Counted from the stretch's first letter, positions 18,862 through 26,973 are shown. The stretch is 64,000 bases of DNA from Burkholderia sp. 9120 (GCF_000745015.1 NZ_JQNA01000002.1:2666001-2730000); one strand, 5' to 3'. Numbers and translations: made by a program. Notes: generated from the letters alone by a model not told the origin.

Positions 18862-19327
18862 GCGCGATTTTACGAAACTTCACACGAATCGGCCAGCTAT
18901 TCAATGTCAGTAAGTGTGAGGCGGCATGAATTTTTTGGCTAACCAATGCGAGCGGCATATCTGTAAATTCTGTCAAATAACGTTTCGGATATTTCTTTCA
19001 GATTGCGAAATGGATTGCGATGCCCGGCTTTGAGGGCAACAACCAGATAGCCCAATCCATAAGCCATGCAGCAGGCAGAGTGTGACGAGCGTGGTGCGAT
19101 GGGCTCAGATTGACCCGTTGCCGTCCTTCTACACTCTCAAAATCGGCCATTCGTTTATAGCCGGAAGTCGGCTCTATAAGCGAAGTATAGGCTTGTCCAG
19201 CGAATCCCGTCTGTATGCGGGTGCCACGCGGGCTTCGATCTCGTTGATATCCAAACAGCGGAAACTCATATTCAGTTATCGTTCGACAGGAAGGGTCACC
19301 AATCGACACTGCACGTCCGAGAGATAC
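18862..19327. promoter_or_regulatory. Divergent intergenic region between vgrG and the DUF2235 gene
   Basis: 466 bp with no supported gene. It must carry promoters for both directions, but no convincing -35/-10 pair could be fixed. The part next to vgrG is AT-rich. A plus-strand frame runs from 19082 into the DUF2235 gene, but its first 82 codons show no conserved character. Confidence 0.4.
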
Positions 19328-20884
19328 ATGAAAAACATCGTTGTTTTCATTGATGGAACCTGGAATGACGAATCTGTTTCCGACGAGCTGACCAACGTCT
19401 ACAAGTTGTTTTCGCTCTGCATACACGATGCGAATCAGAAGGTTGCGTACATTCGAGGCGTTGGAACCGGAAAGAAGGTAGAAAATGTTGGCCCTCTCGG
19501 TCGGATGAAGCTTCCGGCAGTTCTTCGAATACCTGTCCGACGCGCTCGGAACGCGGTGGATGCTCTCTTAGGCGGCACGCTCGGCGAAGGAGCTACCGAG
19601 CGTATCAAGGAAGCTTACACCTTCATCTCGCAACACTACGATCAAGGCGATCAAGTCTTCCTTTTCGGTTTCAGTCGCGGCGCATTCATTGCCCGTGCTC
19701 TCGCAGGTTTCATTGATCAGGTTGGCGTGCTTCTGCGCAACGTAGCTCTGAGCAAACGACGTCACTACAGGGTTGAAGAGGCGTTTGAGATTTACTGGGC
19801 GGATCCCAGTCCCAGCCGCCTACGTTGGTTTCTGAGGAAGGTGACTGGACACGTGGTACTGGGAGAGAGGTTCCGGTTGCCGATTCACTTCCTGGGGCAG
19901 TGGGACGCGGTGGAGGCCCTGACGCTTCACGGCTACAGTTCCAAAATTGAGCGCCAGTTGCTCAAGATAGCGAATCGAGAGCGTGAACGGCCTGTTCCGC
20001 AGACTCTGTCGAGAACGCGACATGCACTCGCACTGCATGAACTCCGAAGCCTTTTTCTACCATTGCTTTGGAAGGTCGACGTCACGTCTGACAGTCAGCC
20101 AAATCTCGAACAACGATGGTTTGCAGGAGCGCACGCCGATGTGGGCGGAGGTTATGCCAACAGTTCGCTATCCGACGTATCGCTGCGATGGATGTACGAA
20201 GAATCTAAGGCGGCCGGCCTTCGCCTCGTGACTTTCTCGGGAAGTCGATATGACAAGAGTTACAAGTCGACGACTCTCCCTTATAACGTCATCAGTGGAA
20301 AGTACAAATTTTCCAGGATTGCCATCAGAGGCGAGATTGCCACCAACAGACGTCATTCACTTTTTGAATCGATCGACGGAAGCGCGATTCGTAGACTGTT
20401 TTCCGAAGATCTGAGTTACAGGACGAATCGGCCGATTCCAGCCGCAACTGCTCTTGCCCAGATTGATGAGCTTACCTTGAGAATACATAGTGGTTTCGAG
20501 TTCTGGCGCAGAAACGAAGGCAGCACTCCTTTATGGAGCTTTTGGCTACCAGGCTCGCTAGCCGACACTCCGTTCCTCGAGTTCGGAGACAGAATGCGAA
20601 GCTTCATCAAGGGAGATATTGCACTGACCGACGCCGAAATTCGCAACTCCTTGGTGCTCGCGCTGGACGTGGCTGGCAACTTTGCTTTCGACCTCCGAGA
20701 TTTTGCAGAAATGGCGGTCGCCAAAGTTCGGAGCACAATGCCGACCCCTGCGGAGCGGGCCTCGTCAATGACGCGAATTCGAAGACTCTACGATGCGGCC
20801 GACTCTTTGAGCGGCACCCACCCAAGCATGGCGCGGATTCAGATCCTGGTTCTTGCTTTGACTTTGGAGCCAAGGTTTGCATAA
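19328..20884 (+). CDS. DUF2235 domain protein, Tle-like lipase candidate
   Basis: 518 residues. The alpha/beta-hydrolase-like DUF2235 domain starts MKNIVVFIDGTWND, has the nucleophile elbow FLFGFSRGAFIARALAG (GxSxG), and further on GAHADVGGGY, which carries the conserved Asp. This family includes type VI phospholipase effectors (Tle class), and the gene is divergent from an orphan vgrG, which fits. The C-terminal 200 residues have no recognised domain. The start at 19328 is chosen because the conserved domain begins there. Whether it is an effector for this VgrG or an independent cargo gene cannot be decided from the sequence. Confidence 0.8.
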   Translation: MKNIVVFIDGTWNDESVSDELTNVYKLFSLCIHDANQKVAYIRGVGTGKKVENVGPLGRMKLPAVLRIPVRRARNAVDALLGGTLGEGATERIKEAYTFISQHYDQGDQVFLFGFSRGAFIARALAGFIDQVGVLLRNVALSKRRHYRVEEAFEIYWADPSPSRLRWFLRKVTGHVVLGERFRLPIHFLGQWDAVEALTLHGYSSKIERQLLKIANRERERPVPQTLSRTRHALALHELRSLFLPLLWKVDVTSDSQPNLEQRWFAGAHADVGGGYANSSLSDVSLRWMYEESKAAGLRLVTFSGSRYDKSYKSTTLPYNVISGKYKFSRIAIRGEIATNRRHSLFESIDGSAIRRLFSEDLSYRTNRPIPAATALAQIDELTLRIHSGFEFWRRNEGSTPLWSFWLPGSLADTPFLEFGDRMRSFIKGDIALTDAEIRNSLVLALDVAGNFAFDLRDFAEMAVAKVRSTMPTPAERASSMTRIRRLYDAADSLSGTHPSMARIQILVLALTLEPRFA

Positions 20885-21339
20885 GGCCCCTTGTATCGCA
20901 ACAATCCGCCCGACGGCGAAATCGGAGAGATCTGAAATAATAGAACGCGAGAGCAGTTAACATCTCAATCACGCGAAAGCAATGTAAATGGAAATTAATA
21001 GTATGTCGATCGATGTCGACAACCTAACCGACAACCATCTCCGCGCGATAGCGCAAACACCAGGGCCGTCTGGCCGGCGGCTGGCAATGTCCACTGACTC
21101 ACCGCGACGTGTAGCCTGCAGAGCAACTGTTTCGGTAGGTCATGACGGACATTCCTCGACCCGATTAGGTCAGCCGCTATGCCGCAAAGCAGCGTTGGCC
21201 GCTACAGAATGGTGAGTATCCGTGTCAGGGGCGCTGAAGCCATCAAGTCATCGGGAATAGTCTTCAGTATACGGCGTCAAGCACCATGGCCGGTCAGCGA
21301 CAACTATCGTGGCAGGTCAACGGGTGTAGTTTTCGCTGG
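20885..21339. other. Gap with only a short doubtful frame and the outer end of an IS remnant
   Basis: A 75-codon frame at 20988-21215 starts MEINSMSIDVDNLTDNHLRA but turns into low-complexity Arg/Ser sequence and has no recognisable domain. The last ~100 bp up to the istB remnant stop look like the outer end of a degraded IS21-type element. Confidence 0.4.
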
Positions 21340-22010
21340 TTAATCGGTCATAGTTGTCGTTCCTCCTTCGCTATTGTCGTCGGGTAATTGACGTCGGCGG
21401 GCACTCTGCTTGTCGCTGGCCTTACGACGGCGATAGCTTTCGACGTTGAGCCCGAAGATCGTCGAGTGATGCACAAGCCGGTCGATGGCGGCGATCGTCA
21501 TGCCCGGGTCAGGGAGCACATCGTTCCAGCCCGAGAAGGGCTGGTTGGCCGTAATCAGAAGGTTTTTGCGCTCATATCTCTCCGCGATCAGTTCGAACAG
21601 CACGCTGGTTTCGTGCCTGGTCCTTGCGCGCGTATGACAGGTCATCAAGGATGATGAGATCGAAGCGATCGAGCTTCGCGAGCGTGGATGGCAGTTGCAG
21701 GCTCTGGCGAGCGGTCTGGAGCTTCTGGACGAGTTCAGCGGTGCGCGTGAATAGCACGCGGTAGCCGGCGTCAATCAGCGCATGGCCGATGGCTGAGCCT
21801 AAATGACTCTTGCCGCCGCCCGTCGGGCCGAACAGGAGAATTGTGGCGCCTTTCTCCAGCCAGAATTCTCCTGTGTCCAGCGCCGTGACATGCGCCTTCG
21901 AGACCATCGGCACCATGCCGAAGTCGAAGGTAGCAAGCGTCTTGGTCGAGTCCAGACGCGACTCGGTAGGGTGCCGCGCGATGCGTCGCGTCGCGAATGG
22001 TGTGTCTCAA
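21340..22010 (-). pseudogene. Truncated, frameshifted istB of a second IS21-family element
   Basis: Reading leftwards, FATRRIARHPTESRLDS and DFGMVPMVSKAHV lead into Walker A LLFGPTGGGKSHL and Walker B FDLIILDDLSYARKDQ. One extra base near 21614 then shifts the frame, and the protein continues in the next frame with ETSVLFELIAERYERKNLLI and MTIAAIDRLVHHSTIFGLNVESYRRR. The N-terminal ~80 residues and the whole of istA are missing. It belongs to a different IS21 subgroup from the intact element at 13350-15819. Its 5' break lies against the truncated HlyD gene, so it probably marks the deletion that removed the end of that gene. Confidence 0.88.
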
Positions 22011-22020
22011 GGCACAACGG

Positions 22021-23217
22021 TCAGCGAAGTCGATTTGTAAATAACAAGTAGCTCAATGCCATCCCTGCCTGTAGTGCCTGCGGCTTGCCGTAGGCGGTCA
22101 CGGTTTGCGATTTGAGTGCGACCGTGATCCGGTAGAACGTGCCATTGGGGTCGGCGGGACCACCGCTCGTCATGAGTTCCGCGCTGGACAGCGCAGTGCG
22201 CGCGATCGATACGACGGTGGCCGCGTATTGCCCGAACTTCTGATACGGGTACGCCTGGTAGCGGATCAGCACCGGATCGCCGACGTGAACGAAGCCCACT
22301 GCGGCACTCTGCACGAACAGGTATGCCTGCCAGTGTGCGCCATCGGGAACGATGCTCGCGAGCGGGTGGGTCGTATCGACCATCTGCCCCGGTTCAGCGA
22401 TCACGGCAGTCGCAGTGCCGGTTTCGGATGCGGTGATCGCGAGTTCGCGCCTGGCCTCGCTCTCGATCAGGCTCTGATCGACTTCCATCACGCTGCGGCT
22501 GATCTGTGACACCTGGTTCTGCTGTTTGAGCGTGAGTCCGGCAAGTTCGTTGGTGGCTTCCTTCAGCGACTGTGCCCTGCTGGTGCGGTCCCCCAGCAGG
22601 GCATTGAGCTTCGATTGCTGGTCGAGCAGATCGGCCTCGCGCTGTTGGGCCTGGTCCGTCGAAATGTAGTCCTTTGCGAGCAGACCCGCATAGCGCGAGG
22701 CTGCATCAGCGGCAAGCGACGCACGCGTGCGCTGCGCCGTGATCTGGTTGTCGATGCCGGCGAGTTCTGCACGCAGGCTCGCGATCTTCGCCTGCAACGT
22801 GTCACGCTCGTCGCTTTGCAACTGCCGGATCTTGCTGATTTCCTGCTGCAACGATGCCTTGCGCTGGCGGGCCTGATCGATGAGCGCGGCCTGCGTCTGG
22901 CCCTCGACCGCGCTTTGCACGTCATCCGACACGGTGTACAGCACCTGCCCGCGTGTCACTCGCTGGCCCTCGGTCACGCGTCTGTTCAATACGATGCCGC
23001 CCTGCTGCGCGTAGATTTTGACAAGACCAGCATCGGGCGTCAGCACGCCTTCCACAGTTGTGCGTCGCGTGTAGGTGCCGAAGGCGAACAGCAGAATTAC
23101 GGCGAATGCCATGCAGGCGCTGAAGGCCGTCAGGAATGAAAAAGACAGCGGCTGAACCAGGATTACTTCCCCGAGTAGCTGTGTTCCCTGTGCGTTTTGC
23201 GCTTCGCGCCGGAACAA
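22021..23217 (-). CDS. HlyD/CvaA-type secretion adaptor, C-terminally truncated
   Basis: 398 residues of a membrane-fusion (periplasmic adaptor) protein of the kind that works with peptidase-containing ABC exporters. A single TM segment (FSFLTAFSACMAFAVILLFAF) is followed by a beta-barrel/lipoyl half (GLVKIYAQQGGIVLNRRVTEGQRVTRGQVLYTVS), a long coiled-coil hairpin (about residues 100-230), and the second lipoyl and barrel parts (GTATAVIAEPGQMV, DPVLIRYQAYPYQKFGQY). Normal members continue after LQAGM with ~25 more residues; here it ends in LSYLLFTNRLR at the IS remnant. The first usable start is TTG at 23217, with no clear Shine-Dalgarno. It lies downstream of the microcin-like gene on the same strand. 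Confidence 0.85.
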   Translation of the reverse strand: MFRREAQNAQGTQLLGEVILVQPLSFSFLTAFSACMAFAVILLFAFGTYTRRTTVEGVLTPDAGLVKIYAQQGGIVLNRRVTEGQRVTRGQVLYTVSDDVQSAVEGQTQAALIDQARQRKASLQQEISKIRQLQSDERDTLQAKIASLRAELAGIDNQITAQRTRASLAADAASRYAGLLAKDYISTDQAQQREADLLDQQSKLNALLGDRTSRAQSLKEATNELAGLTLKQQNQVSQISRSVMEVDQSLIESEARRELAITASETGTATAVIAEPGQMVDTTHPLASIVPDGAHWQAYLFVQSAAVGFVHVGDPVLIRYQAYPYQKFGQYAATVVSIARTALSSAELMTSGGPADPNGTFYRITVALKSQTVTAYGKPQALQAGMALSYLLFTNRLR

Positions 23218-23570
23218 ATCATTTTTGGAATTAATTTTTATAAAATGAAACTGAAGGATATTAGCTTTCTGAAATATTCCCTAGGAATAGGCTGGGGCGT
23301 TGTCAGAAATCGTTTAAGTGTGTCTGGAGCGTGTTAAGCACACTTATCCGACACTCCGAAAATAGCTTGGGTCGAACAATCGGCCGCGTGTTCCGAGTGA
23401 AAGCGATTCTGAGGTATACAAACCGGGAATAACTCAAAGCGTTCCCGAAACTGGATATTTGGCCGCGAAACGATTTAGCAAACGTTTGCGTGGCCAAGCT
23501 AACGAGCTGACCTGTCAAAGTCAAGAAAGAACGAAAAACAGGCCCGCTTGATGACAACCCTGGCGCTCGC
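23218..23570. other. AT-rich gap between the microcin-like gene and the HlyD gene
   Basis: 353 bp without a supported gene. A small hairpin (GTGTG...CACAC, around 23317-23342) lies in the middle. Upstream of the HlyD frame there is an in-frame TAG and no ATG. Confidence 0.4.
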
Positions 23571-23855
23571 CTAGCCGCCGCCGCCAATTTTCTTCATCCC
23601 GCCTACCACGCCACCGGTAATCATTCCGCCGATGCCTGAGTGCGCCCAATTGAGGCCCGAATACGCACCGGTTAGCGCGCCAGTAATGCCGCCGTAAAAC
23701 GCGCCTGACGCGATGGCGTACACGATGCCGCTCACGCCACCAGCATCCTGATTCGGCTGGTCCTGCTGCTCCATTCCTCCTGATACCACTGCAATTTCGC
23801 TGGCCGTCAATTCATGAATCGAGGGACAAAAACCAATATTTACATGATCAATCAT
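23571..23855 (-). CDS. Class II microcin/bacteriocin-like precursor with double-glycine leader
   Basis: 94 residues. Residues 1-27 form a leader ending IHELTASEIAVVSGG, which fits the double-glycine consensus (hydrophobic and Glu pattern, then V-S-G-G) cut by peptidase-containing ABC transporters. The 67-residue core starts MEQQDQPNQDAGG and is a Gly/Ala-rich, hydrophobic, GxxxG-dense region (YGGITGALTGAYSG, IGGMITGGVVGG) ending KKIGGGG, typical of pore-forming class II bacteriocins. The ATG at 23855 has a GGAAAGAAGG ribosome site, which itself lies inside the end of the candidate immunity gene. A HlyD adaptor follows. It has no Ser-rich siderophore tail and no Cys in the core. Confidence 0.78.
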   Translation of the reverse strand: MIDHVNIGFCPSIHELTASEIAVVSGGMEQQDQPNQDAGGVSGIVYAIASGAFYGGITGALTGAYSGLNWAHSGIGGMITGGVVGGMKKIGGGG

Positions 23856-24045
23856 CACCTTTCTTCCTTCCATTTTCGAAGTTAAAGAAAATCTCAGCTA
23901 ACAGGACAGATGAGGCGCCAACGAGAACATCTTTCCATACAGAGCCATTTAAAATTTCAATTTTTCCGAGGATGACGGCCATTGCGATCCCAATCAGAAA
24001 AATAAGTACGCATTTTGCCAAAATATCCGTAATGGATGTTTTCAT
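23848..24045 (-). CDS. Small two-TM protein, candidate microcin immunity protein
   Basis: 65 residues with two hydrophobic helices (LAKCVLIFLIGIAMAVIL and VWKDVLVGASSVLLAEIFF) and a charged C-terminal tail NFENGRKKGDD. Its last 8 bases (ATGATTGA) overlap the start of the microcin-like gene, so the two are translationally coupled. Very small membrane proteins in this position are the usual immunity proteins of class II microcins; the role is inferred. The start is ATG at 24045; a GTG at 24063 in frame would add six residues. A 15-bp palindrome (AGAATC-TTA-GATTCT, 24070-24084) lies just upstream and could be an operator. Confidence 0.65.
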   Translation of the reverse strand: MKTSITDILAKCVLIFLIGIAMAVILGKIEILNGSVWKDVLVGASSVLLAEIFFNFENGRKKGDD

Positions 24046-24063
24046 GAAAAGTCCGTGTATCAC

Positions 24064-24654
24064 AGCGACAGAATCTTAGATTCTTAACATTTACCTCGTA
24101 AGTATGTCTAGTAAACGTATTTGAACGCTGTTAATTTCTCGGCGTTGCCTCACGCTGAGGTAGTTGATGAAGTGCGCCATCGTCCTGAGCAAACTCGAGG
24201 AGACGACCTTGATGCATTTATTCTTCAAGCGCATCAATATTCAACACACTTTATATGCAGTCACAGTTTGAAACAAGATGTAACGAATACAGTCAAAATA
24301 GTTGGGAGATTGAAATTATTCTCATCTATGTCCGTATTAATTGTGTAATGGTTGTGAAAATAAAGATATGCACATAGCATTGCAAAAACCAAACCCGATC
24401 GTCGCGGATGTGTATAACAATCAGCAGGTTATTGGCATCTCAAATTTACCCTCCAAAATACTTTCTATTTGTAATTTTTTAAAAATATCTTGCATTTAGC
24501 TTTTTATTCTAATTTTGCCCTTGACGCAGGATTGTTACCATTACCAGCGATGGGCTTGATTGCATCGATGCTAGGAGGATCAGTGAGATACGTATCTTTG
24601 CGAAGTGTGTCGTGCGGTAGGGAGCAACGGACAATCGATGCCTACATCGCCTGA
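24064..24654. other. AT-rich island stretch, no supported gene
   Basis: Nearly 600 bp, markedly richer in A+T than the surroundings. A 75-codon plus-strand frame at 24121-24348 starts with TTG and has no recognisable features. The promoter for the microcin cassette should lie at the left edge, but no convincing boxes could be fixed. Confidence 0.45.
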
Positions 24655-24760
24655 AGCTCTAAAACTCAGTCCCCTCCGCGCCTGCGGGCTTCTCTTGTGG
24701 GGCGGGTTTTCATGTAGCGGGCCATCTAGGCGGGAAACCCGCACGGGGTGGGTTCGCCAG
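24655..24760. ncRNA. GC-rich structured element, possible phage C4-type antisense RNA
   Basis: Inside AT-rich island DNA, a compact GC-rich segment contains several complementary pieces: GGGCGGGTTTTCATGTAGCG, GGCGGGAAACCCGC, and CCTCCGCGCCTGCGGG. On the minus strand this reads as nested hairpins. The text around CATGAAAACCCGCC resembles what is often found in phage and P4-like regulatory (C4) leaders. The family assignment is a guess from pattern; the structure itself is visible. Confidence 0.25.
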
Positions 24761-24960
24761 CGTTTGACGACATCAGAAAGCGTTGCAGTTTGATGCAAGA
24801 TGACGCACTTTGATGCGCGTGTAGAGTCACAGGCAGGCGTAGCTAAAGTACACCTTGAACAGCACTGAGTGATCTTGATTAGCCTTGGTTTTGCAATTTG
24901 TAATTTGCAATTTGCGTGAGGCATTGATTCAGCAAGGAATTTGTTGCGTAGATAAAACTG

Positions 24961-25005
24961 CCGAAAGCAGGGGTTGCTGGTTCGACCCCAGCCGGGCGCA
25001 CCAAT
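24961..25005 (+). repeat. Right attachment repeat (attR), imperfect copy of the tRNA-Arg 3' half
   Basis: 45 bp match the tRNA-Arg 3' half (10540-10584) except for GGC to AGC in the anticodon stem and GAT to GAC in the T-loop region. The acceptor 5' strand and D-arm are missing, so it is not a tRNA gene. It closes the 14.4-kb island. The two substitutions mean this copy is old or came from another donor. Confidence 0.88.
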
Positions 25006-25056
25006 AGCCGTAAGGCTTCCAGCGGTTTTTCCGTCTCTCCGTCTCCGTCGCTGCAG

Positions 25057-25191
25057 CTAGATTGCAGCTAGCATCGATTCGGACGGTGCCGTCAGCGGCG
25101 CCACCCAGCGCGCCAGATGATCGGCCGACAAGTCGGCATACCGTCGCACCATTTCCAGCGTTTTCCATCCGCCCAGCTCCTTGAGTACCTG
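25057..25191 (-). pseudogene. C-terminal remnant of a second island integrase
   Basis: The minus strand reads QVLKELGGWKTLEMVRRYAD, then LSADHLARWVAPL, and stops at 25057. This is almost the same as the C-terminus of the intact integrase (QVLKELGGWETLEMVQRYAH, LSADHLARWVQPH), including the catalytic Tyr region. It starts abruptly at a junction near 25191. Its distance to the attachment repeat mirrors the spacing on the left side, so it is the left end of an older island that used the same tRNA. Confidence 0.88.
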
Positions 25192-25212
25192 TGGGGGGCG
25201 TGTCGCGTATCA

Positions 25213-25473
25213 CCGACTGCCTTTCTCGCCTTCAAGCTGCAGAAACTGGACGCTCAGGTGAGTTACGGATACGTGCTGCTGCAGAGAAAGTACTCGAAGG
25301 AAATCTCGTACCAGGATCCGGGGAGAATCGGTCAGATCGATTGGGGACTCAATGTCCGCAACAAATGCACGACGGCGGATTGTCTGTCGAAAGCCGATTC
25401 GTTGCGCATCAACTATATAAAGACGAAGGTGTCCGACAGCTACCCGTCTTATCCGGAAGAAGAGAACGACTGA
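25213..25473 (+). pseudogene. C-terminal fragment resembling LprI/DUF1311 proteins
   Basis: The open frame encodes FKLQKLDAQVSYGYVLLQRK, then IGQIDWGLNVRNKCTTADCL and SKADSLRINYI before the stop. LprI/DUF1311 domains have the same layout (LDxxLNxxY..., W...RNxCxxxxCLxxxYxxRI). There is no N-terminus or signal peptide because the sequence begins at the junction with the integrase remnant. It is probably the stump of a secreted lysozyme-inhibitor-like gene cut by the island rearrangement. Confidence 0.55.
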
Positions 25474-25510
25474 AGCGGACTTCTTCGAAGGAACTGACGG
25501 AAACAGACTG

Positions 25511-25534
25511 GCCGCCGCCCAGGGCGGCCTTTGT
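25511..25534 (+). terminator. Hairpin followed by short T-run
   Basis: GGCCGCC / GGGCGGCC with a 5-6 nt loop is followed by TTTG. It lies between the convergent DUF1311-like fragment and the HAD lipoprotein gene. Confidence 0.6.
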
Positions 25535-25557
25535 CACATTCTCGATCAGTTCACTTT

Positions 25558-26628
25558 TCAATTCACCGGTGCCGCACCCGCCGCCGCATCACTCGCCGCC
25601 CCATCCGCCTTAAAAACCGTCTTCCAGTCCCCCTTCATATCCACAACCAGCCAGCCCTTCGTCCCGGCTTCGTCCAGACCCTTATCGAGTTTGCCGCTCT
25701 TCGATGTGCGGTCGTACGCATACTCCCGCTCCGCATCCGTGTGATGCACAAGCGCAGCAAGCCGCGGCCCATCGCCGGCCGAAGTCCATTCCAGCATCGG
25801 CACGTCGCCATCCGAGTTGCCGAATGCAATCACCGGACGCCGCCCGATTACGCGATCAATCGCAAGCGGCTTGGCCGAACCGTCGACCAGACTGTCGACC
25901 TGCGCGAGACGGGTCAGCGAGACCGCGCCGTTGGTCTGCGTATAGCGGTATTTAACGGTGCTACCAATAACCTGCTCCGGCGGAATGCCATACACGCGCT
26001 GCGCCAGATCCCGCACGAATTCGACGTCGCTGCCGGTCACCAGATAAGTCTTGAAGCCGTTGGCGCGCAGATAGGCGAGCAATTCGAGCATGGGCTGATA
26101 CGCGAGATCCGCATACAGCCGGTTGAAGCGCGGATCGCTCGCGGAATCGAACCATTCGTGCACGAGCGCGGCGAACTGGTCGCTGGTCATGCCGGCGTGG
26201 GCCGCCGCGAGGACGCGCATCGACCCGGTGTCGCCGCTCGCGGCTATGCTTTTCAGATTGCCTCTAAGAATCGAGCGAAACGGTTCCTGGCGCTTCCACT
26301 CCGGATGCTTGCCGGCCACCGTCTTCACGCGTTGCAGCGCGAACACCAGTTGCACCGACGCCGGTTGTTCGGGCCACAGGGTGCCGTCGTTATCGAACAC
26401 GGCGATACGGTCTGCGCGCGGGATGAAGTCCTTGGACTCGGGCGTCGTCACCAGTTGGACGAAATCGACGATCGAGCGCTTGGCCGTGGTGTCGTTCCAT
26501 GACGCCAGCGACGCCGCCGTCGATGCGCCGGCCGGCGCTTCGCTCACGTCATGACGTGGCGTGACGGAGCAGGCTGAAAGGACTACGACGGCGAAGGCAA
26601 TGCAGTATCGGTGCATCGTGCGAATCAT
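25558..26628 (-). CDS. HAD-superfamily phosphatase, putative lipoprotein
   Basis: 356 residues. The N-terminal signal ends in VVVLSAC (lipobox Cys about residue 20), so the enzyme is probably anchored in the envelope. The HAD motifs are motif I AVFDNDGTLWPEQP, motif II YLVTGSD and motif IV AFGNSDGDVPML. The central Lys-containing region KPLAIDRVIGRRPV precedes motif IV. This arrangement resembles haloacid dehalogenase-like phosphoserine phosphatase-type proteins exported by Burkholderia; the substrate is unknown. ATG at 26616 (MHRYC) is an alternative start. Confidence 0.9.
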   Translation of the reverse strand: MIRTMHRYCIAFAVVVLSACSVTPRHDVSEAPAGASTAASLASWNDTTAKRSIVDFVQLVTTPESKDFIPRADRIAVFDNDGTLWPEQPASVQLVFALQRVKTVAGKHPEWKRQEPFRSILRGNLKSIAASGDTGSMRVLAAAHAGMTSDQFAALVHEWFDSASDPRFNRLYADLAYQPMLELLAYLRANGFKTYLVTGSDVEFVRDLAQRVYGIPPEQVIGSTVKYRYTQTNGAVSLTRLAQVDSLVDGSAKPLAIDRVIGRRPVIAFGNSDGDVPMLEWTSAGDGPRLAALVHHTDAEREYAYDRTSKSGKLDKGLDEAGTKGWLVVDMKGDWKTVFKADGAASDAAAGAAPVN

Positions 26629-26928
26629 GAAAGCCTCATCGAAAGCGGTGATCGAACTTTAAGCGAGCGCCAGTCTAATCGTGTGCGTCGCTTATTGCAG
26701 CTTTTATGTTTTTTCGACGAAGCGGTTAGAGTCCGACCGGCGTCCAATAAAAAATGCCGGTTAAGAACTTGATCAGCGCGGGAAACCGGGCCGGGAGGGA
26801 GGCATTGAAAATGCGGAATGGATCGACACAAGGCGAAGCACGTCGTTGTGACGACCGCTTTATAGACTGCCCGAGGCTTCTTACAACCAGGCAGGACACG
26901 AGCCACATTGCGCTCGCGCTATTGAAAA
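26629..26928. other. Intergenic, nothing recognised
   Basis: 300 bp between the HAD lipoprotein start and the terminator of the glycosylation operon. It presumably carries the HAD gene promoter; no conserved element could be fixed. Confidence 0.4.
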
Positions 26929-26966
26929 CGGGTAATGCGATCTGCACCCGCAGATCGCATTACCCG
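26929..26966 (-). terminator. Terminator of the flagellar glycosylation operon
   Basis: The perfect 17-bp stem CGGGTAATGCGATCTGC with its complement and a 4-nt loop is followed on the minus strand by TTTTC. It begins 7 nt after the stop codon of the TylF-type gene. Confidence 0.85.
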
Positions 26967-26973
26967 CCGGAAC

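Noticed and set aside
18998..19426. 142-codon minus-strand frame upstream of vgrG
   Set aside because: Overlaps the start of the DUF2235 gene and has no recognisable features.
20988..21215. 75-codon plus-strand frame after the DUF2235 gene
   Set aside because: Only the first 20 residues look protein-like; no family or signal, and the rest is low-complexity. It was considered as an immunity gene but cannot be supported.
24580..24924. 114-codon minus-strand frame
   Set aside because: Overlies the structured GC-rich element; no domain, composition unlike a real protein.
24941..25005. Second tRNA-Arg gene
   Set aside because: Only the 3' half is present; the acceptor 5' strand and D-arm are missing, so it is an attachment repeat.
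25117..25212. 5' part of the frame leading into the LprI-like fragment
   Set aside because: These codons are antisense to the integrase stump and not part of the LprI-like protein.
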